64,000 bases of DNA from JAAYCI01 sp964472465 (GCA_964472465.1 CAYYLW010000002.1:21121-85120); one strand, 5' to 3'. Positions 1-9,449 are shown, counted from the stretch's first letter. Notes: generated from the sequence alone by a model not told the origin. Numbers and translations: made by a program.

Positions 1-537
1 GGCGCCAAGGGAATTGTGGTTCCGGCTGCCTGGGGCATGTTTTCGCTGCGCCTGCCCCCCATGACACCGCCCCGCCCTGCCGAGGAAGATGAAGCGGTGT
101 TGCTGGATTCTTTGAGCCAACTGCAACAGGTGTGCCAGGCCAGTGGCACCACGGTTTTGTTGGAACCGCTGAACCGCTATGAAGACCACATGCTGAACAC
201 CCTGGAGGCGGCCGGCAAGCTGATTCAAAAAGGTGGTTTTTCCCATGTGAAGATTATGGCAGATTTCTTTCACATGAACATTGAGGAACCGGATATTGCC
301 AAAAGCCTGCATGTGTGGAAAGATTTGGTGGACCATGTGCACATTGCCGATAGCCATCGCTTCCAGCCGGGCCACGGCCACACCGACTTTGTAAGTGGCT
401 TTAGCGCGCTACGCGAAATTGGCTTTGCGGGAACCATGGCCTTTGAGTGCCGCGTTTTGGGCGATGATCAAGAGGGGCTGTACCGGCAATCCGTTACCTA
501 TATCCGGGAGTGCATGCAAAAGGCGGGCCTAAGGTGA
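1..537 (+). CDS. Sugar phosphate isomerase/epimerase (AP endonuclease 2-like TIM barrel), 5'-truncated by window edge
   Basis: The frame is open from base 1, so the gene begins outside the window. The visible part is the C-terminal ~178 residues of a xylose-isomerase-like TIM barrel. Likely metal and catalytic residues are the Glu in LEPLNRYE, the Asp/His in MADFFHMN, the His residues in HIADSHRFQPGHGH and the Glu in AFECR. Such proteins epimerise or isomerise keto-sugars. It is the first visible gene of an operon whose other members match the E. coli ycj locus, where YcjR (same fold) is a 3-dehydro-D-guloside 4-epimerase. By position it may have that kind of role, which is inference. Its TGA stop overlaps the next gene's GTG start. 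Confidence 0.85.
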   Translation, partial: GAKGIVVPAAWGMFSLRLPPMTPPRPAEEDEAVLLDSLSQLQQVCQASGTTVLLEPLNRYEDHMLNTLEAAGKLIQKGGFSHVKIMADFFHMNIEEPDIAKSLHVWKDLVDHVHIADSHRFQPGHGHTDFVSGFSALREIGFAGTMAFECRVLGDDQEGLYRQSVTYIRECMQKAGLR

Positions 538-1268
538 GTATCCGGGTAACGGTGTGGAATGAAAACCGGGTGAAACCCACTACGCAAAAAATGTACGAGA
601 TCTACCCCGGGGGCTTGCATATGGCGCTGGCAGAACTTTTTGAGGCCGAGGGCTATGCGGTACATACGGCTACCTTGGACCAACCCGAACACGGCTTGAG
701 TGAGGCCGTGCTGGAAGCCACAGATGTGCTGGTATATTGGGCGCATCTGGCCCACGATGAACTGAGCGACGAGGTGGCAGAGCGTATCTGCCGCCATGTG
801 AACAACGGCATGGGGTATATTCCCCTACATTCTGCCCATTTGGCAAAACCCTTTCGGCAGTTGATGGGCACCAGTTGCACCCTAAGCTGGCGTGAAGCCA
901 GCGACCAAGAGCTTTTGTGGTGCGTGGCGCCGGGGCATCCCATCGCCAAAGGGGTAGAGCCGTGTGTAGAGCTTGCATGCGAAGAGATGTATGGCGAATA
1001 CTTCGATATTCCCGCCCCAGAGGAACTGGTCTATCTGGGTTGGTTTTCGGGCGGGGAGGTATTTCGCAGCGGGGTGTGCTACCGCCGCGGGCAAGGGCGT
1101 ATTTTCTATTTTCAGCCCGGGCATGAGACCTGCGCCACGTTCCAGCGTCCCGCTATCAGGCGCATATTGGCAAATGCTGTACAATGGGCCTGCCCGGTAG
1201 CGCGCGGCCAGGATGCGCGGGCTTGCCGGCATGTGGCCCAGCCACCAATTGAAAAACAGGGGAATTGA
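534..1268 (+). CDS. ThuA-like domain protein (trehalose utilization family)
   Basis: About 244 residues with the class-I glutamine-amidotransferase-like ThuA fold. Visible hallmarks are an N-terminal beta strand (IRVTVWNE), ADVLVYWAHLAHDEL-type strand/helix (here TDVLVYWAHLAHDEL), the GMGYIPLHSAH segment in place of a GATase nucleophile motif, and RGQGRIFYFQPGHE near the end. GTG at 534 is preferred because it overlaps the upstream TGA and has an AGGCGG-like site before it; an upstream in-frame GTG at 510 lies inside the previous gene. ThuA proteins occur in disaccharide operons with oxidoreductases of the Gfo/Idh/MocA family, as here, but their reaction is poorly defined. The stop overlaps the next ATG (TGATG). 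Confidence 0.85.
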   Translation: MSIRVTVWNENRVKPTTQKMYEIYPGGLHMALAELFEAEGYAVHTATLDQPEHGLSEAVLEATDVLVYWAHLAHDELSDEVAERICRHVNNGMGYIPLHSAHLAKPFRQLMGTSCTLSWREASDQELLWCVAPGHPIAKGVEPCVELACEEMYGEYFDIPAPEELVYLGWFSGGEVFRSGVCYRRGQGRIFYFQPGHETCATFQRPAIRRILANAVQWACPVARGQDARACRHVAQPPIEKQGN

Positions 1269-2971
1269 TGATGAACGGACTGATGGAGAAGGCCCTTCAA
1301 CTAGCAGAAACCGTGTACCAGGGTGAAACCCTGGCCCAGGCCATGCAGGTATTGCAGCGTATAGCCAAGGAGTGGCTGCCCAAGGGGAAGCCTTGTACCA
1401 GGCCGCTAAGCAGCCGGGATGTAATGCTGATTGCCTATGGCGATTCCCTTGTTTCCCCGCAGGATAAAGCGCTGCATGTGTTGGATACCTTTGTGCAGCA
1501 ATATTGCCAGGGCGCTATTTCCAATATTCACCTGCTGCCTATTTTTCCCTATACTTCGGACGATGGATTCTCGGTGGCGGACTATGCCCAGGTGGACGAA
1601 AACCTAGGGGGCTGGAACGATGTGGAGGAAATGGCCGAGCATTTCGGGGTGATGTTGGATGCGGTGGTGAACCACACCTCACAGGCGCATCCCTGGTTCC
1701 AAAAATGCTTGGCGGGGCAAGCCCCGTACACAGAGTACTATCTGGAGTGCGACCCAGCCAAAGATTACACAAGGGTAGTACGCCCCCGCGCTTTGCCCCT
1801 TCTCACCTCTTTTGTGACCAAAGGTGGCAAAAAATGGTACTGGACCACGTTCTCGGAGGATCAAGTGGATTTAAACTACGGCTGCCCGCTGGTGCTGGGG
1901 GAGGTACTTGAAATTTTGCTACATTACGCCGCGCGGGGCGCCAGGTTTATCCGGCTGGATGCCGTGGGTTTTATCTGGAAACAACTGGGGACCAGTTGCA
2001 TGCATCTGCCGCAGGCCCATGCCATTGTAAAGCTGATGCGTCTTTTTATGGATGCTGTTTTTCCCGGCACCATTCTCATCACAGAAACCAATGTGCCCCA
2101 TATGGAAAACATCAGCTATTTTGGTGGAGGGGATGAAGCACAGCTTGTCTATCAGTTTCCGCTTCCTGTTCTGGGCCTGCACACCATGCTTACCCAAAAC
2201 AGCGAAAAACTTACGGCTTGGGCGCAGTCTCTGGCGGAAACACCTCTGCCCGCAGGCTGTACCTATTTCAACTTCCTGGCTTCGCACGATGGGGTGGGCA
2301 TGCGCCCAGCCGAGGGCTTGCTGAGTGTGAGTGAGCAAAAACACCTGGTGGATACCGTTTTACAAAATGGTGGCCGTGTAAGCTACCGCCAGAACAGCGA
2401 TGGTAGCCAAACACCCTATGAACTGAATATCAGCTATATTGATGCTCTAACGGAAAAAGATGAGATGGATGATGAGACCCTCTGTGCGCGGTTCTTGGCG
2501 GTGCAAGCCATCATGCTTTCCCTGCAAGGGATGCCGGGTATTTATTACCACAGTCTTCTGGGTTCCCGTAGCTGGCAGGCCGGGGTACAGGAATCGGGCA
2601 TCAACAGGCGCATTAACCGTGAAAAGTTACAGGTGAACTTACTCAGGGAGCAGTTGCAAGCGTCGGATAGCCTTCGTCAGCGCGTATTTTCGGCCTACTG
2701 CCGCCTGCTGCAAACCCGTGCAGGCTGCAAAGCCTTTTCCCCCATGGTGCCCCAGGAAGTAAAAACCTATGGGCCGGAATTCTTTGTGGTGCTACGCCGC
2801 TGTGAGGAAAGTGGCCAGGCGGTGCTGGCAGTCGTGAATGTAACCAACACACAGCGTCTTTTCCCCTGTGCGCTACAAGGGGTGGATTTATTAGAGAAGA
2901 CAACGGGCGAAAGCGCGCGGCTATTTGCCCCCTATCAAGTACGATGGATGGCAACAGGAGGGGTACAATGA
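1268..2971 (+). CDS. GH13 subfamily 18 phosphorylase (sucrose / glucosylglycerate phosphorylase-like)
   Basis: About 567 residues. An alpha-amylase-type (beta/alpha)8 barrel with the catalytic set visible: nucleophile Asp in FIRLDAVGF (about residue 231), acid/base Glu in LITETNVPH (about 273) and transition-state Asp in FLASHDGVGMRP (about 341). The ITETNVPH and ASHDG(I/V)G motifs are those of glucosylglycerate phosphorylase-type members such as E. coli YcjM rather than classical sucrose phosphorylase. It should release alpha-glucose 1-phosphate from an alpha-glucoside using phosphate. Start chosen at ATG 1268 (overlapping TGATG) behind AGGGG; ATG 1271 is equally possible. ATGA overlap with the next gene indicates translational coupling. 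The exact acceptor is unknown. Confidence 0.9.
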   Translation: MMNGLMEKALQLAETVYQGETLAQAMQVLQRIAKEWLPKGKPCTRPLSSRDVMLIAYGDSLVSPQDKALHVLDTFVQQYCQGAISNIHLLPIFPYTSDDGFSVADYAQVDENLGGWNDVEEMAEHFGVMLDAVVNHTSQAHPWFQKCLAGQAPYTEYYLECDPAKDYTRVVRPRALPLLTSFVTKGGKKWYWTTFSEDQVDLNYGCPLVLGEVLEILLHYAARGARFIRLDAVGFIWKQLGTSCMHLPQAHAIVKLMRLFMDAVFPGTILITETNVPHMENISYFGGGDEAQLVYQFPLPVLGLHTMLTQNSEKLTAWAQSLAETPLPAGCTYFNFLASHDGVGMRPAEGLLSVSEQKHLVDTVLQNGGRVSYRQNSDGSQTPYELNISYIDALTEKDEMDDETLCARFLAVQAIMLSLQGMPGIYYHSLLGSRSWQAGVQESGINRRINREKLQVNLLREQLQASDSLRQRVFSAYCRLLQTRAGCKAFSPMVPQEVKTYGPEFFVVLRRCEESGQAVLAVVNVTNTQRLFPCALQGVDLLEKTTGESARLFAPYQVRWMATGGVQ

Positions 2972-4032
2972 ATAAAAAACTGCGTGTTTGCGTGGTGGGT
3001 GCGGGTAACGAGGCGGTGGGGCAGCATATCCCCAGTTTTTTGGAGTGCGCGGAAACGGCAGAGTTGGCGGCGGTATGTGATGTGAACCCAGAAGCCGCCA
3101 AAGCGGCGGCTGAACGCTTTGAGTTGCATGGCTGGTACACCTGCCATCAGGAAATGTTGGAAAAAGAAAAACCAGATTTGGTAAGCGTGTGTGTACCAAA
3201 CCGCTATCACGCGGGAATTGCCATAGATGCGCTTCATGCAGGGTGCCATGTTCTGTGTGAAAAACCCCCGGCCATGAATGCACTTGAGGCGGCGGAGATG
3301 CAGGATGCAGCCAAGCGCGCGGGCCGTTTTTTGAGTTTTAACCTACACTGGCGGCTGGCCCCAGAAACCCAAGCGGTGAAGCAAATGGTAGACCGCGGCG
3401 CTTTTGGAGAAATATATTATGGCCGCGCCCAGGCGTTGCGGCGGCGGGGCATTCCGGGCTGGGGCAATTTTACAAACAAAGAAATGCAAGGTGGCGGCGC
3501 ACTGATTGATATTGGGGTGCATATGCTGGACGCCGCGCTCTATCTTATGGGTTATCCACGTGTTTCTTATGTCTCGGCCTCCTCTTCCAGCCGTATTGGC
3601 CGCCGTGGCGGCGTAGGGTTGATGGGGTGTTGGAACCCGGAGGCATTCACGGTGGAAGATGGATTGTTTGGGTCTATCCATTTTGTGGGTGGCGGTATGT
3701 TGGTGGTGGAGGCGGCCTTTGCACTGAATGTGGGTTTCAAGCAGAAGTTGAATGTGGAATTGTTTGGAAATTTAGCGGGTGCATCGGTGTTTGAGCGGCA
3801 AGTTTTTAGCGAGAGCGAGGGAAGCTTGCTAGACAGTAGCTTGCCTTTCCTGCCTGAAACCAATACCCGCCGTGCCTGTATTGCGCAGTTTGTGCGTAGC
3901 TGTATGGAGCGGGATGCGCCACTGGTAAGCGCAGAAGAGGGCACGCGGCTGATGCAGGTGATAGACGGGCTATATCTTTCCGCCGCCGAAAACAGGCCGG
4001 TGCCAATAGACGGGGAGGACAAGCCATGCTGA
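2968..4032 (+). CDS. Gfo/Idh/MocA family NAD(P)-dependent oxidoreductase
   Basis: About 354 residues. N-terminal Rossmann fold with VCVVGAGNEAVGQH, then the family's EKPPAMN (catalytic Lys of the EKP motif) and the GGGALIDIGVHMLD segment carrying the active-site Asp/His pair. Start at ATG 2968 because AGGAGGGG lies 4-11 bases upstream and the ATGA overlaps the preceding stop; the 24-base-longer frame from 2944 lacks a good ribosome site. In the E. coli ycj locus the equivalent YcjS oxidises glucosides at C3 with NAD. By context this enzyme may oxidise or reduce a hexoside for the neighbouring epimerase and phosphorylases. The substrate is inference only. Confidence 0.9.
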   Translation: MNKKLRVCVVGAGNEAVGQHIPSFLECAETAELAAVCDVNPEAAKAAAERFELHGWYTCHQEMLEKEKPDLVSVCVPNRYHAGIAIDALHAGCHVLCEKPPAMNALEAAEMQDAAKRAGRFLSFNLHWRLAPETQAVKQMVDRGAFGEIYYGRAQALRRRGIPGWGNFTNKEMQGGGALIDIGVHMLDAALYLMGYPRVSYVSASSSSRIGRRGGVGLMGCWNPEAFTVEDGLFGSIHFVGGGMLVVEAAFALNVGFKQKLNVELFGNLAGASVFERQVFSESEGSLLDSSLPFLPETNTRRACIAQFVRSCMERDAPLVSAEEGTRLMQVIDGLYLSAAENRPVPIDGEDKPC

Positions 4033-6335
4033 ATTATACCTGTGGAGACGGTGAGATGCAAAACTGGGTTCTTGCCGAAGAAAGTTTTGACCAGGAGCAC
4101 CAGGGAAAATGTGAAAGTGTGATGCACCTGGCCAACGGATATGTAGGCATTCGTTCCGCTTTCGAAGAAAATTACCCTGGTCAAACGCGGGGGATGTTTG
4201 TGGCGGGCAGCTTTAACCGCCTACCTGGTGAAGTGGTGGAATTGCCCAATGCCGCCGATGGCTGTGCCATGGAGATAGGGTTGGATGGAGAGCGTTTCTC
4301 CCAAAGCAGTGGCACAGTGGAACACTATTCTCGCAGGCTGAACCTGCGCACAGGAGAGCTTTTGCGGGAATTGCAATGGACTTCGCCCAAAAAACGTAGA
4401 TACCGCCTGGAATTTAGGCGTTTTGTCTCTTGGGAAGAACCGCAGCTCTATGCGCAGCAGGTGACTATTGTCTCTCTGGATGGGCCGGTGGTCATCGAAC
4501 TGAAAACGGGCATCAATGCGCGTGTTACCAACAGTGGGGCGCAGCATTTTTGCGAGGGCACCAAACGGGTTTTAGAAGATGAGGTATTGTATCTTACCCA
4601 GCAAACCAGCGAGAGCCAATTTTGGTTTGAGCACGCCTGCCTGTGTAAGGCAGATGACCCAAAGGTGAAAAACACCTTTTATATGGAGCGTCGCCATCTC
4701 TATCAAACCATAGAAGGCCAGGCTGCCCGGCAGGAACCCTGGATAGTGCAAAAGTTCTCATCGGTAGAGGTGCTGGCCACAGCACCGGCCGCTGAGGAGG
4801 ACAGGATGGTGCAAACGGTAAAGCGGCTGCAAAATTGGGCAGGCAGAGGCTACAAAGCTTTGTTCAGGGCCAGCGCCCAGGCCTTGGCGCGGCGGTGGAA
4901 CCAGCAAGATATTCGCGTGGATACCGATACGGCTGGCTTGCAATTGGCCATACGCTATGCACAGTATTCCCTAATGGCTGCCATGCCACCCAACAAAGAA
5001 AGTTCCATTGCGGCCAAAGGCCTCAGTGGAGAGGGCTATAAAGGCCATGTGTTTTGGGATACCGAAGTATTTATGCTGCCCTATTTTCTGCATACCTGCC
5101 CACAGCAGGCTCGCCTTTTGCTGGAATATCGCATAGTCCGTATTGACCAGGCCATGGAAAACGCGTCCAATCGAGGATATCGTGGCATTATGTTCCCCTG
5201 GGAAAGCGCCATAACCGGGCAGGAGGAAACGCCCCGTTTTGCCAATATAGATATATCCACAGGGGCGGCCATGCCAGTTTGGGCTGGCGAAAAAGAACAC
5301 CATATCACAGCGGATGTGGCTTTTGCCGTGTGGAACTACTGGCGCTCCACCGGGGATGACGCGCTGATACAGCAGGGGGGGGCTTTGCTGCTGGTGGGCT
5401 GTGCCCTATTTTGGTGTAGCCGCGCCACCTGGATGCCCGAAAAAGGCCGCTTTGAGATTTTGGATGTGGTGGGCCCGGACGAATATACCGAGCATGTGAA
5501 TAACAACGCCTATACCAATTATATGGCTTGGCAGGTGGGGAAATATGCGCTGGCTGTGTGGGAGATGCTCCCCGAGGATTTGAAAAAAGAGATTGCAGCG
5601 CGTTTGAAAGAAAAAAATGTGCCAGGCATATTGGAACACTTCTGTGAAAAATTATACCTTCCCCTGCCCGGCGAAGAGGGTGTGCTACCGCAGGATGATA
5701 GCTTTTTGGGCAAAAAGGTGATTGATATCACCCCCTACAAACAGCACCATGTGAAACAGATGATATTGAAAGACTATAGCCGGCACCAGGTGGACAATAT
5801 GCAGGTGCTGAAGCAGGCTGATGCCATCATGCTGATGGCCCTATACCCTCGCCTGTTTTCTGCCGAGATTCAAAGTGCAAGCTGGGACTATTATGAGCCC
5901 AAAACCATCCATGATTCCTCCCTAAGCCATGCGGTATATGCGCTGGTGGCCTGCCAATTTGGCCAGGCGGAGAAAGCCTACGAGAGCTTTTTACAGGCAA
6001 TGCAGATTGACCTTGGGCCAAACCCCTGTTCGTCAGATTTGGGTACGCACACAGCTTCTATGAGTGGAATTTGGATGGATATAGTACAGGGTTTTGCCGG
6101 GCTGCGCCGCGCGGGGGATAGCCTTAGCATTTCCCCTTGCCTGCCCAAAGCAATCCGAAGCATTGAACTGGAATTTGTCTTCCACGCCCGCCGTTACCAT
6201 TTGCTGGTGAACCAGCAGGGCGTACAATTGGACTGCCAGGATAGCGAAGAGACAGAAGTGCTGGTTTTCGGAGAGAGCCACAGGTTTAGCGGCCGCCTTT
6301 TGTTGCCACTGGGGCCGCGGGCAGAGCCAGCTTAG
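4026..6335 (+). CDS. GH65 disaccharide phosphorylase (kojibiose/maltose phosphorylase family)
   Basis: A full-length (769 aa) family GH65 protein: N-terminal beta-sandwich, linker, and (alpha/alpha)6 catalytic barrel. Seen are FWDTEVFMLPYFL, the general-acid Glu in GPDEYTEHVNNNAYTNYMA (about residue 486) and the phosphate-binding HDSSLSHAVYALVA segment near residue 625. It inverts an alpha-glucosidic disaccharide plus phosphate to beta-glucose 1-phosphate. The beta-phosphoglucomutase gene follows immediately, which is the expected next step. E. coli YcjT in the equivalent locus is a kojibiose phosphorylase; the linkage specificity here cannot be read safely from sequence. GGGGAGG precedes ATG 4026, which overlaps the upstream stop by 7 bases. 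Confidence 0.92.
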   Translation: MLNYTCGDGEMQNWVLAEESFDQEHQGKCESVMHLANGYVGIRSAFEENYPGQTRGMFVAGSFNRLPGEVVELPNAADGCAMEIGLDGERFSQSSGTVEHYSRRLNLRTGELLRELQWTSPKKRRYRLEFRRFVSWEEPQLYAQQVTIVSLDGPVVIELKTGINARVTNSGAQHFCEGTKRVLEDEVLYLTQQTSESQFWFEHACLCKADDPKVKNTFYMERRHLYQTIEGQAARQEPWIVQKFSSVEVLATAPAAEEDRMVQTVKRLQNWAGRGYKALFRASAQALARRWNQQDIRVDTDTAGLQLAIRYAQYSLMAAMPPNKESSIAAKGLSGEGYKGHVFWDTEVFMLPYFLHTCPQQARLLLEYRIVRIDQAMENASNRGYRGIMFPWESAITGQEETPRFANIDISTGAAMPVWAGEKEHHITADVAFAVWNYWRSTGDDALIQQGGALLLVGCALFWCSRATWMPEKGRFEILDVVGPDEYTEHVNNNAYTNYMAWQVGKYALAVWEMLPEDLKKEIAARLKEKNVPGILEHFCEKLYLPLPGEEGVLPQDDSFLGKKVIDITPYKQHHVKQMILKDYSRHQVDNMQVLKQADAIMLMALYPRLFSAEIQSASWDYYEPKTIHDSSLSHAVYALVACQFGQAEKAYESFLQAMQIDLGPNPCSSDLGTHTASMSGIWMDIVQGFAGLRRAGDSLSISPCLPKAIRSIELEFVFHARRYHLLVNQQGVQLDCQDSEETEVLVFGESHRFSGRLLLPLGPRAEPA

Positions 6336-6361
6336 GCAGAATGAAGCAGAGGGAAGTGACT

Positions 6362-7027
6362 ATGCGGATACAAGCGGTGATCTTTGATTTGGACGGGGTA
6401 CTGTGCCATACAGATCGATACCACTATTTGGCATGGAAGGTGGTGGCGGAGCAAGAGGGGATTCCGTTCACAGAAACGGACAACCACCGCCTGCGCGGTG
6501 TCTCACGTATGGAAAGCCTGGACATCATTTTGGAAAAAGCAGGCCGGGGGTATACCGGCGAAGAAAAACAGGCGCTGGCGGAGAGAAAAAACGAGAGGTA
6601 TAAAGAATACCTGGCAGAGATTGGCCCCGCCGATTTGGTCTTAGGGGCGAGAGAAACCATACAACAGTTGAGAGCGGAGGCCCTTTTGCTTGCAATAGGA
6701 TCCTCCAGTAAAAACGCGGGTTTTATTTTGAAACAACTGGATATATTTTCTCTCTTTGATGCGGTGTCTGACGGAAACAATATCATGCATTCGAAGCCCG
6801 ACCCAGAGGTCTTTCTCTGTGCGGCGAAATGGCTTCGAGTGGCGCCGGACCACTGTTTGGTGGTGGAGGATGCCGTGGCTGGTGTAGAGGCGGCACAAAA
6901 CGCCGGGATGGTAGCGGTGGCCATTGGCGAGGCCGCACAGGCGGGTATAGCAGGGCATAGCATTCGAGAACTGTGTGAGCTCCCGCCTTTGGTGAAGGCC
7001 ATCAACACACAAGAACAAATGAAATGA
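6362..7027 (+). CDS. pgmB: Beta-phosphoglucomutase (HAD superfamily)
   Basis: About 221 residues. HAD motif I is FDLDGV with nucleophile Asp9 and acid/base Asp11. The cap carries the beta-PGM substrate loop RGVSRMES. Motif II is IGSSSKN, motif III Lys lies in SKPDPEVF and motif IV is VEDAVAG. It converts beta-glucose 1-phosphate, the product of the adjacent GH65 enzyme, to glucose 6-phosphate. ATG 6362 is chosen because GAGGGAA sits 6 bases upstream; ATG 6341 would add seven unconserved residues. It is the last gene of the plus-strand operon and is followed by a bidirectional terminator. Confidence 0.93.
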   Translation: MRIQAVIFDLDGVLCHTDRYHYLAWKVVAEQEGIPFTETDNHRLRGVSRMESLDIILEKAGRGYTGEEKQALAERKNERYKEYLAEIGPADLVLGARETIQQLRAEALLLAIGSSSKNAGFILKQLDIFSLFDAVSDGNNIMHSKPDPEVFLCAAKWLRVAPDHCLVVEDAVAGVEAAQNAGMVAVAIGEAAQAGIAGHSIRELCELPPLVKAINTQEQMK

Positions 7028-7037
7028 GGCAATAATA

Positions 7038-7096
7038 AAACTGCGCCTTTCATGGCAAACAGCGGGAATGCGTGTTTGTACAAGAAGGTGCAGTTT
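7038..7096. terminator. Bidirectional terminator hairpin between convergent genes
   Basis: AAAACTGCGCCTT at 7038-7050 pairs with AAGGTGCAGTTTT at 7084-7096 (one G-T/C mismatch) across a long loop. T-rich flanks on each side suit termination of both the pgmB operon and the GH4 gene. Confidence 0.7.
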
Positions 7097-7127
7097 TCTG
7101 TTGAAAGCTGGATAAAAGAAACTTGGT

Positions 7128-8447
7128 TTAGGAATATGTAGGCATCCAGTTGCCATGTGCTGCCAGCAACTCATCCACCATACAAACGATTTGGTCGAGC
7201 GAAAGCTCTGCCGCGGTGTGGGGGTCTAGCATTGCGGCATGGTAAATATGTTCTCGCTTTCGTGTGGCGGCGGCTTCCAGTGTAAGCAATTGTGGTAGTA
7301 TGTTGGTGGTGTTCATGGCGGCAAGCTGCGTAGGAAGCCGCCCCACCTGGCAGGGGTGAATGCCGGTGCTATCGGCAAGGCAGGGTACCTCTACACAGGC
7401 TTCCTCCGGCAAGTTTTCAATAAGTCGCCCCGTGTTCAGCACGTTCCCTCCAAAATTGTAACAGCCCCCGGTAACCATTGCCTCTATGATGTGCGAGGCA
7501 TATTCGTGGCTACGCGTGTGTGGCAATTGGGCTTGCTGCGCAAGGCTTTCATATTCTTTGTTCCATTCCTCTATCTGCACCCGGCACCGCCTAGGGTATT
7601 CGTCAAGAGGAATGGCGTAACGCTCTATCAATTCCGGGTGATGTGTTTTAATATAGAAAGGATTATATTCGGCATTGTGCTCGCTGGATTCTGTGCAATA
7701 GTACCCCAGCTTGTCTATATAGTCAAAGCGGACCATGTCTTTATGCGGGCTGGCGTTTTTCTCTCTGGCGCGGCGGCGAATTTCGGGATAAAGGTCGTTT
7801 CCGTGGCGGTCAGATAGTTCTAGAAGCCAAGCCATGTGGTTGATACCGGCAATCTTTTCTTTTCGGCCGTCCAGGTGTTCCTCTAGGCCCAGTTGTTCCA
7901 ACAGTTTGCTGGTACACACCTGTACGCTGTGGCACAGCCCGATGGTTTTTATCCCGGTATGCCGCAACAAATAGCTGGTAAGCACAGCCATGGGGTTTGT
8001 ATAGTTTAAAAACCAGGCGTCTTTACAAACTTCTTCCATGTCGTGTGCAAAAGCCTCTAGCACAGGAATGGTGCGCAGGGCACGCATGATGCCGCCAATG
8101 CCCACAGTATCGCCAATTGTTTGCCGTAGACCGTATTTTTTAGGGATTTCAAAATCTGTGATGGTGCAGGGGTCATAGCCGCCCACTTGTATGGCATTCA
8201 CCACAAAATCTGCGCTTTTTAGTGCCTCCTTGCGCCGTTCCACACCCAGAAAGCTATGGATTTTTGCCTTGCCGCCAAGCCCTTGATTGATGGCGGTTAG
8301 TATGGCAACGCTCTGCTTTAAGCGGCTTTCGTCAATGTCATATAAGGCAATCTGCGCATTGGATAATTCTTTTGCACACATGCAATCGCCTAAAACACTG
8401 CGCGCAAAGATGGTACTGCCAGCACCCATAAATGTAATTTTTACCAT
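7128..8447 (-). CDS. GH4 family glycosidase (alpha-galactosidase / alpha-galacturonidase type)
   Basis: About 439 residues, typical for family GH4. N-terminal NAD-binding Rossmann segment KITFMGAGSTIF; metal-binding Cys172 in GLCHSVQ and His204 in INHMAWL. GH4 enzymes use NAD+ and Mn2+ in a redox-elimination mechanism. The CHSV signature is that of MelA/LplD-type enzymes on non-phosphorylated alpha-galactosides or uronides, not of 6-phospho-glucosidases (CDMP or CNVP). Start set at ATG 8447 with GGAAAGG upstream; a GTG at 8456 is also in frame. It faces the plus-strand sugar operon and is divergent from the AraC gene, so it probably feeds monosaccharides to the same pathway. Substrate is not certain. 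Confidence 0.85.
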   Translation of the reverse strand: MVKITFMGAGSTIFARSVLGDCMCAKELSNAQIALYDIDESRLKQSVAILTAINQGLGGKAKIHSFLGVERRKEALKSADFVVNAIQVGGYDPCTITDFEIPKKYGLRQTIGDTVGIGGIMRALRTIPVLEAFAHDMEEVCKDAWFLNYTNPMAVLTSYLLRHTGIKTIGLCHSVQVCTSKLLEQLGLEEHLDGRKEKIAGINHMAWLLELSDRHGNDLYPEIRRRAREKNASPHKDMVRFDYIDKLGYYCTESSEHNAEYNPFYIKTHHPELIERYAIPLDEYPRRCRVQIEEWNKEYESLAQQAQLPHTRSHEYASHIIEAMVTGGCYNFGGNVLNTGRLIENLPEEACVEVPCLADSTGIHPCQVGRLPTQLAAMNTTNILPQLLTLEAAATRKREHIYHAAMLDPHTAAELSLDQIVCMVDELLAAHGNWMPTYS

Positions 8448-8567
8448 GATGTACACCTTTCCGCCCTGAGGGCTTTGCTGGCCATATCATAACAAAGCAC
8501 AAAGGGTTTGCCCAGGGCTTGCTGTGTGATAGTTTTGTTTTTATGTGACTTTGGGGAAGGAGAGCAT

Positions 8568-9342
8568 ATGCGTAAGGATCTCATGTTAGAAAACCGGCAC
8601 TTGCCGGGAATAAACCCGCGCGTTTGTGGCACCCAAAGCTGTGCGCCCCGGCATAGCTTTGGGCCGGCTGTGCGGGACTATACCCTGCTTCATTATGTGC
8701 ACACAGGAAAGGGCGTTTTGTGCAAGGCCCGGGGGAAATATTTGGTGGAACCCGGCCATATTTTTGTCATTCAAGCCGGCGAGACCAGCGTTTATACAGC
8801 CGATGCAAAAGAGCCTTGGGCATACTCCTGGGTGGGTTTTGAAAACCGCCTTTCCGCGGAGGAAAAAATTGAGAATGATTTGATTTTTGCCCCTGCGGCG
8901 GGCGGGCTTTTTACCGAGATGACCGATTGCGGTATGGGGAGCGAACTGTATATCTGTGGGAAAATTTATGAACTGTTGCATCTGCTTACTTACCCGGCGC
9001 CTTCATTACCAGAAGCGGGCCTGTATGTGCGGCTGGCTTTGGATTATATTGAGGCAAATTATATGCAGAAGATTACTGTGCGGCAGATTGCAAACAGTTT
9101 GGGTTTGGAGAGAAGTTATTTCTCCCGCCTGTTCAGCAGGGTGAAAGGCCAGTCTCCACAACAATACATATTGCACTACCGTCTGGCAAAGGCTTGTACA
9201 TTTTTGCGGCAGGAACAGCTTCCGGTTGCCCGGTTGGCCGGCCCGGGTTGGCTATGCAGACGCCGCCAGCTTTAGCCATATATTTACAAAGTACATGGGG
9301 GTTTCTCCCCGCCTGTACACCCAAAGGGCAAAAATGGAATGA
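8568..9342 (+). pseudogene. AraC-family transcriptional regulator, frameshifted near the C-terminus
   Basis: N-terminal cupin-like sugar-sensing domain (HTGKGVLCKARGKYLVEPGHIFVI) followed by the AraC DNA-binding domain: first helix-turn-helix ITVRQIANSLGLERSYFSRLFS, then the second helix region. The frame starting at ATG 8568 (GGGGAAGGAGAG upstream) runs through LPVARLAG and then loses homology at about 9240-9248. The expected continuation VGYADAASFSHIF is present one base further on and runs to TGA 9340-9342. One extra base in the CCCGGG run around 9241-9246 explains this. It is either a genuine inactivating mutation or a sequencing error. Position beside the GH4 gene and sugar operon suggests it controlled them. 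Confidence 0.8.
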
Positions 9343-9449
9343 TTTCCATTTTGTGCGCCGGTAAGGCACTGGGGTGATACAGGGGCCGGAAATTCTATGC
9401 AGAGTATAGATAGGCAACACACACGGCCATTCATCTGGAGGCGGATACC

